From Pseudomonas sp. W4I3 (GTDB taxonomy: Bacteria; Pseudomonadota; Gammaproteobacteria; Pseudomonadales; Pseudomonadaceae): DNA of 64,000 bases. Where the stretch lies: positions 3,495,501 to 3,559,500 of the forward strand of contig NZ_JAUSXS010000001.1 in NCBI RefSeq assembly GCF_030816195.1. The letters run 5' to 3'. The position numbers and the translations under genes were made by a program. Each line of letters opens with the position of its first letter. The first letter of the stretch is position 1. Below are positions 27,008-36,044 of this stretch, piece by piece. The notes under the pieces are model-generated. The model searched no databases. It was not told the origin of the DNA and worked only from the letters and a program-made list of their open reading frames with translations.

Positions 27008-28135
27008 ATGCTGCCAAATGACGAACACCTGCAAATCAGCGACGCGGCCCGGCAGTTTGCCCAGGAACGTTTGAAACCGTTCGCCGCCGAATGGGACCGC
27101 GAGCACCGCTTTCCCAAGGAAGCCATCGGTGAAATGGCCGAGCTGGGCTTTTTCGGCATGCTGGTGCCGGAACAATGGGGCGGCTGCGACACCGGTTACC
27201 TGGCCTATGCCATGGCCCTGGAAGAAATCGCCGCCGGCGACGGGGCGTGCTCGACCATCATGAGCGTGCACAACTCGGTGGGCTGCGTGCCGATCCTCAC
27301 ATTCGGCAATGATCAGCAAAAGGAACAATTCCTCACGCCGCTGGCCAGCGGGGCCATGCTTGGCGCCTTTGCGCTGACCGAGCCCCAGGCCGGGTCCGAT
27401 GCCAGCAGCCTGAAGACCCGTGCGCGCCTGGAAGGCGATCATTACGTGCTCAACGGCTGTAAACAGTTCATCACTTCCGGGCAAAACGCCGGCGTGGTGA
27501 TTGTGTTTGCCGTCACTGACCCGGCGGCGGGCAAGCGCGGCATCAGTGCGTTCATCGTACCCACCGACTCGCCGGGCTATACCGTGGCGCGGGTCGAGGA
27601 CAAGCTGGGCCAACACGCCTCGGATACCTGCCAGATTCTGTTTGAAGACGTGAAGGTACCGTTCGCCAACCGTCTGGGCGAGGAGGGCGAGGGCTACCGG
27701 ATCGCCCTGGCCAACCTTGAAGGCGGGCGGGTCGGCATTGCCGCGCAATCGGTGGGCATGGCCCGCGCCGCGTTTGAAGCGGCTCGCGACTACGCCCGCG
27801 AACGCGAAAGCTTCGGCAAGGCCCTGATCGAACACCAGGCCGTGGCCTTTCGCCTGGCGGACATGGCCACGCAAATTGCCGTCGCCCGGCAAATGGTCCA
27901 TTACGCGGCCGCCTCGCGTGACAGCGGCAAACCGGCTCTGGTCGAAGCCTCCATGGCCAAGCTGTTCGCTTCGGAAATGGCTGAGAAAGTCTGCTCGGCC
28001 GCCTTGCAAACCCTGGGCGGTTACGGTTACCTGAGCGACTTCCCGTTGGAGCGGATCTACCGCGATGTGCGGGTCTGCCAGATTTACGAAGGCACCAGCG
28101 ATATCCAGCGCATGGTTATCTCACGCAATCTTTAA
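27008..28135 (+). CDS. Acyl-CoA dehydrogenase
   Basis: A 375-residue FAD-dependent dehydrogenase of the short/branched-chain class. It has the FAD-binding [18 protein letters not shown]-type [27 protein letters not shown], the [20 protein letters not shown] signature and the catalytic glutamate in [12 protein letters not shown]. Electrons go to ETF. In its operon it would make the first double bond of 2-methylbutyryl-CoA or a similar thioester. It is paralogous to the dehydrogenase encoded on the other strand at 30.7-31.9 kb. It lies 9 bp after the thiolase. Confidence 0.92.
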   Translation: MLPNDEHLQISDAARQFAQERLKPFAAEWDREHRFPKEAIGEMAELGFFGMLVPEQWGGCDTGYLAYAMALEEIAAGDGACSTIMSVHNSVGCVPILTFGNDQQKEQFLTPLASGAMLGAFALTEPQAGSDASSLKTRARLEGDHYVLNGCKQFITSGQNAGVVIVFAVTDPAAGKRGISAFIVPTDSPGYTVARVEDKLGQHASDTCQILFEDVKVPFANRLGEEGEGYRIALANLEGGRVGIAAQSVGMARAAFEAARDYARERESFGKALIEHQAVAFRLADMATQIAVARQMVHYAAASRDSGKPALVEASMAKLFASEMAEKVCSAALQTLGGYGYLSDFPLERIYRDVRVCQIYEGTSDIQRMVISRNL

Positions 28136-28146
28136 GGAGCCGATAC

Positions 28147-28920
28147 ATGAGTTACGAAACCATTTTGCTCGACGTCCAGGGCCGCGTCGGGCTGATTACC
28201 CTCAACCGTCCGCAGGCGCTGAACGCCTTGAACGCCCAACTGGTAAGCGAGTTGAACCAGGCGCTGGATGACCTGGAAGCCAACCCGCAGATCGGCTGTA
28301 TCGTGCTGACCGGTTCGAAGAAAGCCTTCGCCGCCGGCGCCGACATCAAGGAAATGGCCGAACTGACCTACCCGCAGATCTACCTGGACGATTTGTTCAG
28401 CGACAGCGACCGGGTGGCCAACCGCCGCAAGCCGATCATCGCCGCCGTCAACGGCTTTGCCCTGGGTGGTGGCTGCGAACTGGCCTTGATGTGCGACTTT
28501 ATCCTGGCCGGTGACAGCGCCAAGTTCGGTCAGCCGGAAGTCAACCTGGGCGTACTGCCAGGCATGGGCGGCACCCAGCGTCTTACCCGTGCGGTGGGCA
28601 AGGCCAAGGCCATGGAAATGTGCCTGACCGGGCGCTTTATCGACGCGGTAGAAGCAGAACGTTGCGGGATCGTCGCGCGCATCGTACCGGCCGACGAGCT
28701 GCTGGACGAAGCGTTGAAGGTGGCTACCTTGATCGCCAGTAAATCCGTGCCGATCAGCATGATGGTCAAGGAAAGCGTGAACCGCGCGTTCGAAGTGAGC
28801 CTGTCCGAAGGCGTGCGTTTTGAACGTCGCGTGTTCCATGCGGCGTTCGCGACCCAGGATCAGAAAGAAGGGATGGCGGCGTTCGTGGCCAAGCGCACAC
28901 CAGAGTTCAAGGACCAGTAA
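28147..28920 (+). CDS. Enoyl-CoA hydratase
   Basis: A 257-residue crotonase-fold hydratase. The oxyanion-hole segments [13 protein letters not shown] and [16 protein letters not shown] are present, and the second catalytic glutamate is in [19 protein letters not shown]. Both acid-base glutamates expected of a true hydratase are seen, so it should hydrate tiglyl-CoA or a similar enoyl-CoA, completing the dehydrogenase-hydratase-SDR-thiolase series of this operon. AAGGAG precedes the ATG at 28147. It is the last gene of the plus-strand arm. Confidence 0.92.
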   Translation: MSYETILLDVQGRVGLITLNRPQALNALNAQLVSELNQALDDLEANPQIGCIVLTGSKKAFAAGADIKEMAELTYPQIYLDDLFSDSDRVANRRKPIIAAVNGFALGGGCELALMCDFILAGDSAKFGQPEVNLGVLPGMGGTQRLTRAVGKAKAMEMCLTGRFIDAVEAERCGIVARIVPADELLDEALKVATLIASKSVPISMMVKESVNRAFEVSLSEGVRFERRVFHAAFATQDQKEGMAAFVAKRTPEFKDQ

Positions 28921-28950
28921 CCAAGTCCTTCACAACACTGAGATCCAACT

Positions 28951-29384
28951 GTGGGAGGGAGCTTGCCCCCGATAGCGGTATGACAGTCGACAGAGTTATT
29001 GACTGATCTACCGCCATCGGGAGCAAGCCCCCTCCCACAGTTACTTAGCTTGTGTCAGTTAGAGCGGGTAGTGCTTCGACCAGCTGGATCAGCAGGTCAC
29101 CCTCGGACACCAACAACACTGGAGATCCAATGTGGGAGGGGGCTTGCTCCCGATAGCGGTATGACAGTCGACAGAGTTATTGACTGATCTACCGCCATCG
29201 GGAGCAAGCCCCCTCCCACAGTTACTTAGGGTGTGTCAGTTAGAGCGGGTAATGCTTCAATCAGCTGGATCAGCAGGTCACCCTTGGACACCAACAACAC
29301 TGGAGATCCAATGTGGGAGGGGGCTTGCTCCCGATGGCGGTAGATCAGTCGACAGAGTTATTGACTGATCTACCGCCATCGGGA
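28951..29384. repeat. 181-bp tandem repeats each containing a REPIN
   Basis: Units begin with GTGGGAGGG at 28951, 29132 and 29313, exactly 181 bp apart. Each starts with an 88-bp REPIN: two inverted REP arms (GTGGGAGGGGGCTTGCTCCC and its complement ending CCCCCTCCCAC) around a spacer with GACAGTCGACAGAGTTATTG. Copy 1 REPIN is 28951-29038, copy 2 is 29132-29219; copy 3 is cut at 29384 by an insertion element. The rest of each unit contains TTAGAGCGGGTAGTGCTTC, the same as the last codons of the acyl-CoA dehydrogenase gene at 30701, so the unit includes a duplicated gene end. Short plus-strand open frames here (starting MTDLPPSGASPLPQLL) are repeat shadows. Confidence 0.9.
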
Positions 29385-30659
29385 TGTAGAACCGTAGACA
29401 TCGTTTACATCTGAAACCGGGGACATCGTTTACACTTTTGAGGCCTGGACGCGGGTCATACCTCGTCCAAGCCTCCCCAAGGGATAATCACACAAGTACA
29501 AATCCCAAACATCCTCGTCAGCTTCTTTGAGCCCTATCCGTTCCCCAGATAGCGCCTCGCTAATAAATACCAACTTGCCGTTCCATTTGATCGATCCGTC
29601 CTGTCTGACGCTGCGAACCTTCATTTCCGCGGGATACTCCACATCGGGCAAGCATCCTGGGTAAGGTCGGGTAGACGGTACATACAAATCTCCCGGACGT
29701 TTCATACCGAGTGCTTCATGAGGGCGTACGTAATTGAACTCATGCCTGAAGTGCTCCAGCAAAAGCTGCTGCTCGACCAAGTTTTTCCCTAAGGGCAGCT
29801 CAAGCTTCAAGCTGCGGTGCATTCGCTCATGGCGACCATTCTGCGCGGGTCTTCCGGGCATGGTGCGCTCCGGATAGATGCCGAGGCGAATCCACCAAAC
29901 TGCCAGTGTGGACATCCGTGCCAGTCCAGGAGAGGCGAACGGAACCCCGTTGTCCGAACGGATAACTTCTGGCATGCCGTACTCCAGAAAAAGCCTCTCA
30001 AATGCTTGTTTTACCGGCTGGGTCTTGATCTTGGGGTGGGCCCTGCATGCCAGAATCAGCCGGGACGCGTGGTCTGTGACGGTCAAGGGGAAGCACATCT
30101 GCGCGTTAAGCATCTTGAATTGCCCTTTGTAGTCGGCGCACCACGTCTTGTTAGGTTCGTTGGCCTCTCGCATTTCTGCGTGGGAAATAGTGTGCCGACG
30201 CTTGAAGCGTCGCTTGTTGACGAGCCCGAGCCGATCAAGCCATTGGCCTGCTGTACTCGGAGAGGGCCAGGCGACTGAGGGATCTTCAAGCCGTAATAGC
30301 TCGAGAAGCTTTTTCGGCCCCCATTTATCGTGAGCCTGCTTCATCGCCATGACGCGGGCCAAGATCTCGTCGTCGGTTTTATTGGGGCTGTTGTGAGGTC
30401 GCCGGGACAGTTCGGATAAGGATTTTAAATCACCGTTGTGCCGGGAAATCCATTTGTCGACGGTAGGCCGACTAACGTCAAAGCGACGCGCCAACTGGCT
30501 TTTGGTGTAGTTGCCAGAAAGCCAATCGGCGACCAGTCTGATTCGTTGATTCATCGGAGACTCTTGGTTCCAGGGCATGATCAGTTATCTCCTGATCATG
30601 CGTATTAACCTGTAAACCATGTCCCCGGTTAGAAATGTAAACGATGTCCCCGGTTTGTA
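29385..30659 (-). mobile_element. IS481-type insertion sequence
   Basis: About 1275 bp, inserted in the third REPIN. Each end carries two copies of a 19-bp motif (ACCGGGGACATCGTTTACA and variants): 29391-29409 and 29416-29434 on the left, and in inverted orientation 30611-30629 and 30636-30654 on the right. Spacing is 25 bp at both ends. These are presumably transposase-binding sites. Left-flank CGGGA (29380-29384) and right-flank CCGGA (30660-30664) may be an imperfect 5-bp target duplication. The exact outer ends are uncertain by a few bases. Confidence 0.82.
29430..30578 (-). CDS. IS481 family DDE transposase
   Basis: A 382-residue transposase. An N-terminal helix-turn-helix (SQLARRFDVSRPTVDKWI) is followed by a second DNA-binding region and an rve-type integrase core with the DDE triad: Asp in WCADYKGQF, Asp in VIRSDNGVPF and Glu in NGRHERMHRSLK. 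The C-terminus (FNYVRPHEALGMKRPGDLY) is typical of the family. The frame is intact and of full length, so the element may be active. It fills almost the whole element between the paired terminal repeats. Confidence 0.93.
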   Translation of the reverse strand: MPWNQESPMNQRIRLVADWLSGNYTKSQLARRFDVSRPTVDKWISRHNGDLKSLSELSRRPHNSPNKTDDEILARVMAMKQAHDKWGPKKLLELLRLEDPSVAWPSPSTAGQWLDRLGLVNKRRFKRRHTISHAEMREANEPNKTWCADYKGQFKMLNAQMCFPLTVTDHASRLILACRAHPKIKTQPVKQAFERLFLEYGMPEVIRSDNGVPFASPGLARMSTLAVWWIRLGIYPERTMPGRPAQNGRHERMHRSLKLELPLGKNLVEQQLLLEHFRHEFNYVRPHEALGMKRPGDLYVPSTRPYPGCLPDVEYPAEMKVRSVRQDGSIKWNGKLVFISEALSGERIGLKEADEDVWDLYLCDYPLGRLGRGMTRVQASKV

Positions 30660-30680
30660 CCGGAGCAAGCCCCCTCCTAC
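30660..30680. repeat. Right fragment of the REPIN split by the IS
   Basis: GGAGCAAGCCCCCTCCTAC is the remaining end of the third REPIN, whose left part stops at 29384. Rejoining the two, minus the possible 5-bp duplication, restores an 88-bp REPIN like the other two copies. It is followed by the TTACTTAAGGTGTGTCAG spacer and the end of the acyl-CoA dehydrogenase gene. Confidence 0.85.
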
Positions 30681-30700
30681 AGTTACTTAAGGTGTGTCAG

Positions 30701-31852
30701 TTAGAGCGGGTAGTGCTTCAACTCCCTGGCAATCACCATCCGCTGGATCTCGCTGGTGCCTTCGTAAATCTGCGTGATCCGTGCATCCCGGTAGTAGCGC
30801 TCCACCGGATAGTCTTCCAGATACCCATAGCCGCCATGGATCTGCATCGCCTTGGAGCAGACTTTTTCGGCCATTTCCGAGGCAAACAGTTTGGCCTGGG
30901 ACGCTTCCGACAGGCACGGCTTGCCGGCGCTGCGCAGGCGTGCGGCGTGCAGGATCAGGAGGCGGGCGGCGTTCAGTTGGGTTTGCATGTCGGCCAGCAG
31001 ATTGGCCACGCTCTGGTGTTCAATGATGGCTTTGTCGAACTGCACCCGATCGCGGGCGTAGGCCAGCGCCGCTTCAAAGGCAGCACGGGCGATGCCCAGG
31101 GCTTGGGCGGCAATACCGATGCGCCCACCCTCCAGGTTGGACAGCGCGATGGCCAGGCCTTTGCCGCGCTCGCCCAGCAGGTTGGCTTCGGGCACGGTGC
31201 ATTGGTTGAATGTCACGGCGCAGGTGTCGGAGGCCCGAATGCCCATCTTGTGTTCGGTGCGGTCAACCATGAAACCCGGTGTATCCGTGGGTACCAGGAA
31301 CGCCGAAATGCCTTTCTTGCCCAGCTCCGGGTCGGTCACCGCAAACACAATGGCCAACTGCGCGCGCTTGCCATTGCTGACAAACTGCTTGGCGCCGTTG
31401 ATCACCCACTGGCCGTCGCGCAATTCGGCACGGGTGCGCAGGTTATGGGCTTCGGAGCCGGCCTGGGGCTCGGTCAGGCAGAAGCAGCCGATGGCCTGAC
31501 CGCTGGCAAGAGCGCCCAGCCAAGTGTGTTTCTGCGCCTCTGTGCCGTAGTTGAGGACCGGGCCGCAACCCACTGAATTATGGATACTCATCAGTGCGCC
31601 CGTGGCGCCGTCCCCTGCGGAAATTTCCTCCACGGCGAGGGCATAGGCCACGTAATCCACATAGGTGCCGCCCCATTCCTCGGGTACCACCATGCCGAGC
31701 AGGCCCAACTCGCCCATCTTGGCTACCAGCGCGTCGTCGATCCAGCCAGCCTTTTCCCAGGCTTGAGCATGGGGCGCGATTTCGCCACGGGCAAAGTCAC
31801 GCGCCATGTCGCGAATCATTACTTGTTCTTCGGTGTATTCAAGATCTTGCAT
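30701..31852 (-). CDS. Acyl-CoA dehydrogenase (isobutyryl-CoA type likely)
   Basis: A 383-residue FAD-dependent dehydrogenase with [61 protein letters not shown] and the catalytic glutamate in [12 protein letters not shown]. It pairs with a 3-hydroxyisobutyryl-CoA hydrolase-like gene three bases upstream on the same strand, which points to valine catabolism with isobutyryl-CoA as substrate. The last codons of this gene are found copied in the tandem repeats just downstream. Its transcripts run into the REPIN/IS region. Confidence 0.92.
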   Translation of the reverse strand: MQDLEYTEEQVMIRDMARDFARGEIAPHAQAWEKAGWIDDALVAKMGELGLLGMVVPEEWGGTYVDYVAYALAVEEISAGDGATGALMSIHNSVGCGPVLNYGTEAQKHTWLGALASGQAIGCFCLTEPQAGSEAHNLRTRAELRDGQWVINGAKQFVSNGKRAQLAIVFAVTDPELGKKGISAFLVPTDTPGFMVDRTEHKMGIRASDTCAVTFNQCTVPEANLLGERGKGLAIALSNLEGGRIGIAAQALGIARAAFEAALAYARDRVQFDKAIIEHQSVANLLADMQTQLNAARLLILHAARLRSAGKPCLSEASQAKLFASEMAEKVCSKAMQIHGGYGYLEDYPVERYYRDARITQIYEGTSEIQRMVIARELKHYPL

Positions 31853-31855
31853 GGC

Positions 31856-32959
31856 TTATTTCTCAATCTGCGCGAAGTCGCGAAAGAAGCTTTCCACATG
31901 GCCTGCATCCAGCTCCCGCAGGGTAGGCGGGTTCCACTGTGGGTTCTTGTCCTTATCGATGATCAGCGCGCGAACCCCTTCGATCAGGTCGCCACGGGCG
32001 AACCATTGGCGGTCCAGGTGCAGCTCCAGGGCGAAGCATTGTTCAAGCGGCAGGTGGCGCCCACGGCGCAGCATCTGCAGGGTGACGGCCATGGCCAGGG
32101 GCGAGCGGGTCTGCATCAGGTTGGCGGTAGTCAGTGCCCACTCGTGGCTATCGGCGACGGTCACTTCCTGCAGTTGCTCGACAATGCTCGGCACGTCCGG
32201 CAAGGCGAAAAAATGGTCGATGGCCGGACGCAAGGCCGCCAGCGGAGCATCGGGCAATTGTTGTACGGCCAGCTTGGCGAGCGCGCCTTGCAGGTCCTTG
32301 AGCGGGGAATCGCGCCATTGCAGGCTATCGAGCTTGTGCCCAAGCTCGGTCAGTCGGGCACTGTCGAGGTACCAATCCGCCAAGCCGCAGTAGAGGGCAT
32401 CCGCCGCACGGATCTGCACCCCGGTGACGCCAAGATAGATGCCCAGCTCCCCAGGAATACGCGGCAGGAAGTAGCTGCCACCTACATCTGGAAAATACCC
32501 GATGGCCACCTCCGGCATCGCCAGGCGGCTGCGCTCAGTGACCACACGCATATCGGCGCCTTGCACCAGGCCCATGCCGCCGCCGAGCACGAAGCCGTCC
32601 ATCAGTGCGAGCACGGGTTTGGGGTAATCGTGGATGGCCTGGTCGAGGGCGTATTCCTCGACGAAGAAGTCTTCATGCAGGGTGTCGCCACGCTTGTAAC
32701 TGTCGTACAGGGAACGGATATCGCCGCCGGCACAAAAGGCCTTGTCGCCGGCGCCGCACAGCACAACGGCGTAGACCAGCGGGTCATCGGCCCAGGTCTG
32801 CAACTGCGTGGTCATCAGGCGCACCATGTCGAGGGTGATGGCGTTCAAACCGGCGGGGCGATTGAGGGTGAGGTGGCCGATATGGTTACGCACCTCACTC
32901 AGTACTTCTTGCTGCTGAATATCGGTGTGGCTTGCTTCGGAGGACACCTGAGCAGTCAT
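31856..32959 (-). CDS. 3-hydroxyisobutyryl-CoA hydrolase / enoyl-CoA hydratase family protein
   Basis: A 367-residue crotonase-fold protein, longer than hydratases and typical of 3-hydroxyisobutyryl-CoA hydrolases. It has FCAGGDIRSLYDS, MDGFVLGGGMGLVQGAD and AMPEVAIGYFPDVGGSYFLPR, the last being a hallmark of the hydrolase group, plus the extra C-terminal helical region ending in ALIIDKDKNPQW. It would release 3-hydroxyisobutyrate in valine breakdown. The frame is open to 33076, but GGGAG before the ATG at 32959 marks the start. It is followed at three bases by the acyl-CoA dehydrogenase. Confidence 0.88.
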   Translation of the reverse strand: MTAQVSSEASHTDIQQQEVLSEVRNHIGHLTLNRPAGLNAITLDMVRLMTTQLQTWADDPLVYAVVLCGAGDKAFCAGGDIRSLYDSYKRGDTLHEDFFVEEYALDQAIHDYPKPVLALMDGFVLGGGMGLVQGADMRVVTERSRLAMPEVAIGYFPDVGGSYFLPRIPGELGIYLGVTGVQIRAADALYCGLADWYLDSARLTELGHKLDSLQWRDSPLKDLQGALAKLAVQQLPDAPLAALRPAIDHFFALPDVPSIVEQLQEVTVADSHEWALTTANLMQTRSPLAMAVTLQMLRRGRHLPLEQCFALELHLDRQWFARGDLIEGVRALIIDKDKNPQWNPPTLRELDAGHVESFFRDFAQIEK

Positions 32960-33090
32960 CACTAACTCCCTGCTTTTATTGTTCTTTATCAAGATGTTCG
33001 CGTACGAACCATCGCGTGATCGTACCAGTGCAAATTTGTTGCATACAACCCGAAATCCTGCAGGTCGTTGTTGCATTTATGCAGAGTAGG

Positions 33091-33798
33091 TCAAACCACG
33101 CGACTGGCCAGGACTTCGCCGATACTGCGGCGTCGCGCATGGCCCTCGGCGGCATGAATCAACTGCTCCAGCGCCGTGGGTTCGACGTCGAAGAACTGCT
33201 CCATGTCGGCCAATGCCAGCTTGAGGTCTGCGGCAGTGATGGCCGGGTCGGTCACGGGCGCGGTGCCGATCACGACCGGCGCCGGCTCGGCCAGCCCCTT
33301 GGGATAACGCGTGCGGGTGGCGTTGTTATAAGCCAAGGCGCTGGTCAGCAGGACGCCGGCGCCGAGCATGACCGGGGCCAGCTCGTGCCAGCCCAGAGTA
33401 ATGGAGGCGGGGTCGGCCAGTACCAGCGTCATGGCCAGGCCACCGGCCGGTGGGTGCAGGCAGCGGAGCCAGCAGATCAGCACCACCGTCATGCCCGCCG
33501 CCAGGCAAGCGCTGCCCAGGGTGCGTCCCAACACCCGCGCCACCAGCAGCGCCACCACGCCAGCACACAGGTAACTGCCGATGATCGACCATGGTTGCGC
33601 CAACGCCCCCGACGACACGGCGAACAGCAGCACCGCCGATGCTCCCAGCGGGCCGAGCAGGTGCAGGGCGACTTCCATGCCAAACACTTGGGCACACACC
33701 CAGACACTGAACATTGTGCCCAGGGCCATGCCGATCGCGGCGCGGCTCCATTCGGCGGGGCGGGTGTTGATGGCAGCGGGTAACCAGCGAGCGAGCAT
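33091..33798 (-). CDS. HPP family integral membrane protein
   Basis: A 235-residue protein with about four to five membrane helices in the first 165 residues. The family signature is present: GPLGASAVLLFAVSSGALAQ, QPWSIIGSYLCAG and the CLHPPAGGLAMT motif that gives the HPP family its name. The C-terminal 70 residues are soluble. HPP proteins of cyanobacteria and plants have been linked to nitrite transport; the role in pseudomonads is unknown. It is monocistronic and separated from the hydrolase gene by 131 bp. Confidence 0.85.
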   Translation of the reverse strand: MLARWLPAAINTRPAEWSRAAIGMALGTMFSVWVCAQVFGMEVALHLLGPLGASAVLLFAVSSGALAQPWSIIGSYLCAGVVALLVARVLGRTLGSACLAAGMTVVLICWLRCLHPPAGGLAMTLVLADPASITLGWHELAPVMLGAGVLLTSALAYNNATRTRYPKGLAEPAPVVIGTAPVTDPAITAADLKLALADMEQFFDVEPTALEQLIHAAEGHARRRSIGEVLASRVV

Positions 33799-33961
33799 TG
33801 AAAAGGGGTCCTGAAATCAAGGCAAAAAAAAGGCTTGTCTGGTTTCCCGGAAAAGCCCTTTGAAGGTTCCAACATTGGGGGAAGGAACCCGTGCAGTGTG
33901 CCGATTGGTCTGAAACGACGCCAATGCATATTAATGCGTATTGAATGCAATATTTATGTAG

Positions 33962-34177
33962 TTAAGCCGAGGGAGCATGACTGGCGTTGTGAAATGCAGG
34001 CGTGCTGACCTTGCCCAGTACGAGATTGTCCGTTTCTTCATTGAACAGGCGCTTTTTCAGGTTCTCCTGCATCCCTGGCTCCTCCGCCAGCGGCCCCTTC
34101 AGCGCCACCAGTGCATCGCGCAGCCCCATCAACCGATCAAGTCTCGGCGCCGCTACAGCTAACCCATTCTCTCCCAC
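33962..34177 (-). CDS. Small hypothetical protein, about 71 residues
   Basis: I do not recognise a family. The start is probably GTG at 34177, with an excellent AAGGAGG eight bases upstream; the frame is open to 34234 but without a ribosome site. The product is short, helical and charged (PRLDRLMGLRDALVALKGPL, then EENLKKRLF-like residues) with no signal or membrane segment. Upstream lies the terminator of the arn operon, so it has its own promoter, not visible to me. Confidence 0.5.
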   Translation of the reverse strand: MGENGLAVAAPRLDRLMGLRDALVALKGPLAEEPGMQENLKKRLFNEETDNLVLGKVSTPAFHNASHAPSA

Positions 34178-34362
34178 GGCATTGCCCTCCTTGTTGTTAT
34201 GCAGGGTCGCGGACCAGAACTGACCCGGACACACCCCGATGCGGGTGGTAAATAATTAATGCACTTGGCAAGCGAGTCTACATTTGGGTTCCAGCCGCCG
34301 GAAGGCAAAGTGCACTGGCAGTTACGCAAAGTGTTGTAGGTGCATTCTTGATGGTCATGATG

Positions 34363-34397
34363 AAAAACGCCCACGGGTTTGTGCGTGGGCGTTTTTT
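34363..34397. terminator. Rho-independent terminator of the arn operon
   Basis: AAAAACGCCCACG (34363-34375) and CGTGGGCGTTTTTT (34384-34397) form a 10-bp GC-rich stem flanked by A and T runs on both sides, a strong bidirectional intrinsic terminator. It lies 25-60 bp beyond the stop of the last arn-operon gene on the minus strand. Confidence 0.88.
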
Positions 34398-34421
34398 CGT
34401 ACGGGGCAGCTGACATCGCAC

Positions 34422-36044
34422 TCAAGGAGACGGAATTTTCTCCAAATGCAGCAACACATAAGGGGTCTTATCGAACGCCCCAGTCAGCGTTGGCGTGAGT
34501 GAACGCAAACGTGGGTCAGCCAGGTTTTCGAAGTCAGGCTGGCTCATCACCAGCCACGCCGGCGCCTGAATAGGCGCGAGCTCGGCGGGCAACTGGGTGA
34601 ACAGCGGAACCTTGTCGCAATCGAAGTTGACCATGAACTTGATGGCTTTGGCGTCTTTGCCCAACCCATGCAGTACCAAAGGCGCCGGTTGTTGCAGGAT
34701 CCGGGCCTTGGCCGCCAGGGTGAAGGTGCGGGTGTCGTAAAGGCTACGCTCCAAGGGTTCGATTACTGTGATGTAAGTGGTCCAGATGGCCGCCACTGCG
34801 ACGAATGCCGGACCGACCGCGCGCAGTCGAGACGTGAACAGCGCCAGCAATGCCAGCACTTGAAGCACCGCCAGTACGCCGAAGATCACTTCGAGATCGG
34901 CCAGCGGTTCCGGGAAACGCCGGCGCGCAGCGATCAGGCCGACGATCAACACCGCGGGTAGCAGCGTCCACACCACCAGCATCAAACCGCGCAATACGCT
35001 GAATAAACGACCCTGAGCGACTTGAAACGGATACGCGGCAATGATTGCAGCCATCGGCAGCATCGGCAGGATGTACCGCGCCTTTTTCGCCTGGGGCACC
35101 GATAAGCCAAGCATCACCAGTACACCCGCCGCCGCGCAGTACAGCACCAGCTTCAACGCCGGGTCGGGCGTTCGGCGGCCGCCGCTGATCACGGCCACCA
35201 GCACCAGAAGCGCTACCGGATAGGCCAGCGCATAGTTGCCCAGGGAACTGGTGAAGTAGTACAGCGCGCCGCCGGAGCCTTCGCTGCCATCCATGCGCCC
35301 CAGAAACTGCATGCGAATCACGTCATGCATGAAGTCTTCGCCACCGCTGAGCTTGGCCAGCAGCAACAGCAGGCCGATACACGCCGCCAGCAATGCCAAC
35401 GCCAACAGCCCGAAGCTGAACAGTTGGCGCCATTGACGGTTGATCAGGTAATAGCTGCACAGCACCCCGGTGGGAATCACCAGGCCAATCGGCCCGCGAA
35501 TGGCAAAACCGAGTATCAACAACGCAAACACCCAGTGCAGGCGCTTTGCCGCGCCAAAGTGCTCATGGGCATAGCCCAGGTAGAACACCGCCAGTGTCAC
35601 GGCCGCGAGCATCTGGTCCAGGGAAACGGCACGGGCTTCGCTGATAAAGGTGCTGCTGAGCAACAGCATTGCAATGCTCAGCAGGCCCCAGCGCTGGGAG
35701 TAGGGCGCGGTAAGCCGATACACCAGCACCACGATGGCCGCCGAAGCCACAGCGCTGGGTAGCCAGGCAGTGAGGCTGGTGACCTGGCCCAAGGGCAGGG
35801 ACAACAGCCAGGTCAGCAGGGTCGAGGTAGCCAGGTAGTCGGCATAGGGCTGGCCGTACGTGGTCGGAAAGAAACTCGGCCCATGGCGCAGCATTTCCTG
35901 GGCAAACAGCACGAAGCGTGAGTCGAACCCGATAATTGCCTGATCCCAGTTACCCGCGATGAACAGCAGCAGCGCCAACAGCCCCAAACCCAGTGACTGT
36001 CGACGGATCGTTGGGGTGAGCAGGGGCGGGTGAGCCTTGTTCAT
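34422..36044 (-). CDS. GT39/ArnT-like membrane glycosyltransferase
   Basis: A 540-residue integral membrane protein with about 11-12 hydrophobic helices and the family feature of a large extracytoplasmic loop after helix 1 (GFDSRFVLFAQEMLRHGPSFFPTTYG), with GQPYADYLATSTLL similar to the ArnT/PMT substrate-loop region. It is a second ArnT-like lipid-linked sugar transferase, in addition to arnT at 38 kb. It is the last gene of the operon, overlapping the ugd stop by one base. It might add another sugar to lipid A or to a different polymer; the donor is unknown. Confidence 0.78.
   Translation of the reverse strand: MNKAHPPLLTPTIRRQSLGLGLLALLLFIAGNWDQAIIGFDSRFVLFAQEMLRHGPSFFPTTYGQPYADYLATSTLLTWLLSLPLGQVTSLTAWLPSAVASAAIVVLVYRLTAPYSQRWGLLSIAMLLLSSTFISEARAVSLDQMLAAVTLAVFYLGYAHEHFGAAKRLHWVFALLILGFAIRGPIGLVIPTGVLCSYYLINRQWRQLFSFGLLALALLAACIGLLLLLAKLSGGEDFMHDVIRMQFLGRMDGSEGSGGALYYFTSSLGNYALAYPVALLVLVAVISGGRRTPDPALKLVLYCAAAGVLVMLGLSVPQAKKARYILPMLPMAAIIAAYPFQVAQGRLFSVLRGLMLVVWTLLPAVLIVGLIAARRRFPEPLADLEVIFGVLAVLQVLALLALFTSRLRAVGPAFVAVAAIWTTYITVIEPLERSLYDTRTFTLAAKARILQQPAPLVLHGLGKDAKAIKFMVNFDCDKVPLFTQLPAELAPIQAPAWLVMSQPDFENLADPRLRSLTPTLTGAFDKTPYVLLHLEKIPSP

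Noticed and set aside
26027..28009. 660-codon open frame on - across the thiolase and acyl-CoA dehydrogenase
   Set aside because: It spans two well-supported plus-strand genes and their gap; GC-rich third positions explain the open antisense frame.
28999..29368. Two similar 62-residue plus-strand proteins (MTDLPPSGASPLPQLL...)
   Set aside because: They are translations of the REPIN repeat units, with no ribosome sites.
28951..29384. CRISPR-like array
   Set aside because: Period is 181 bp with long internal palindromes (REP arms) and near-identical whole units; no 25-35 bp repeats with unique spacers and no cas genes.
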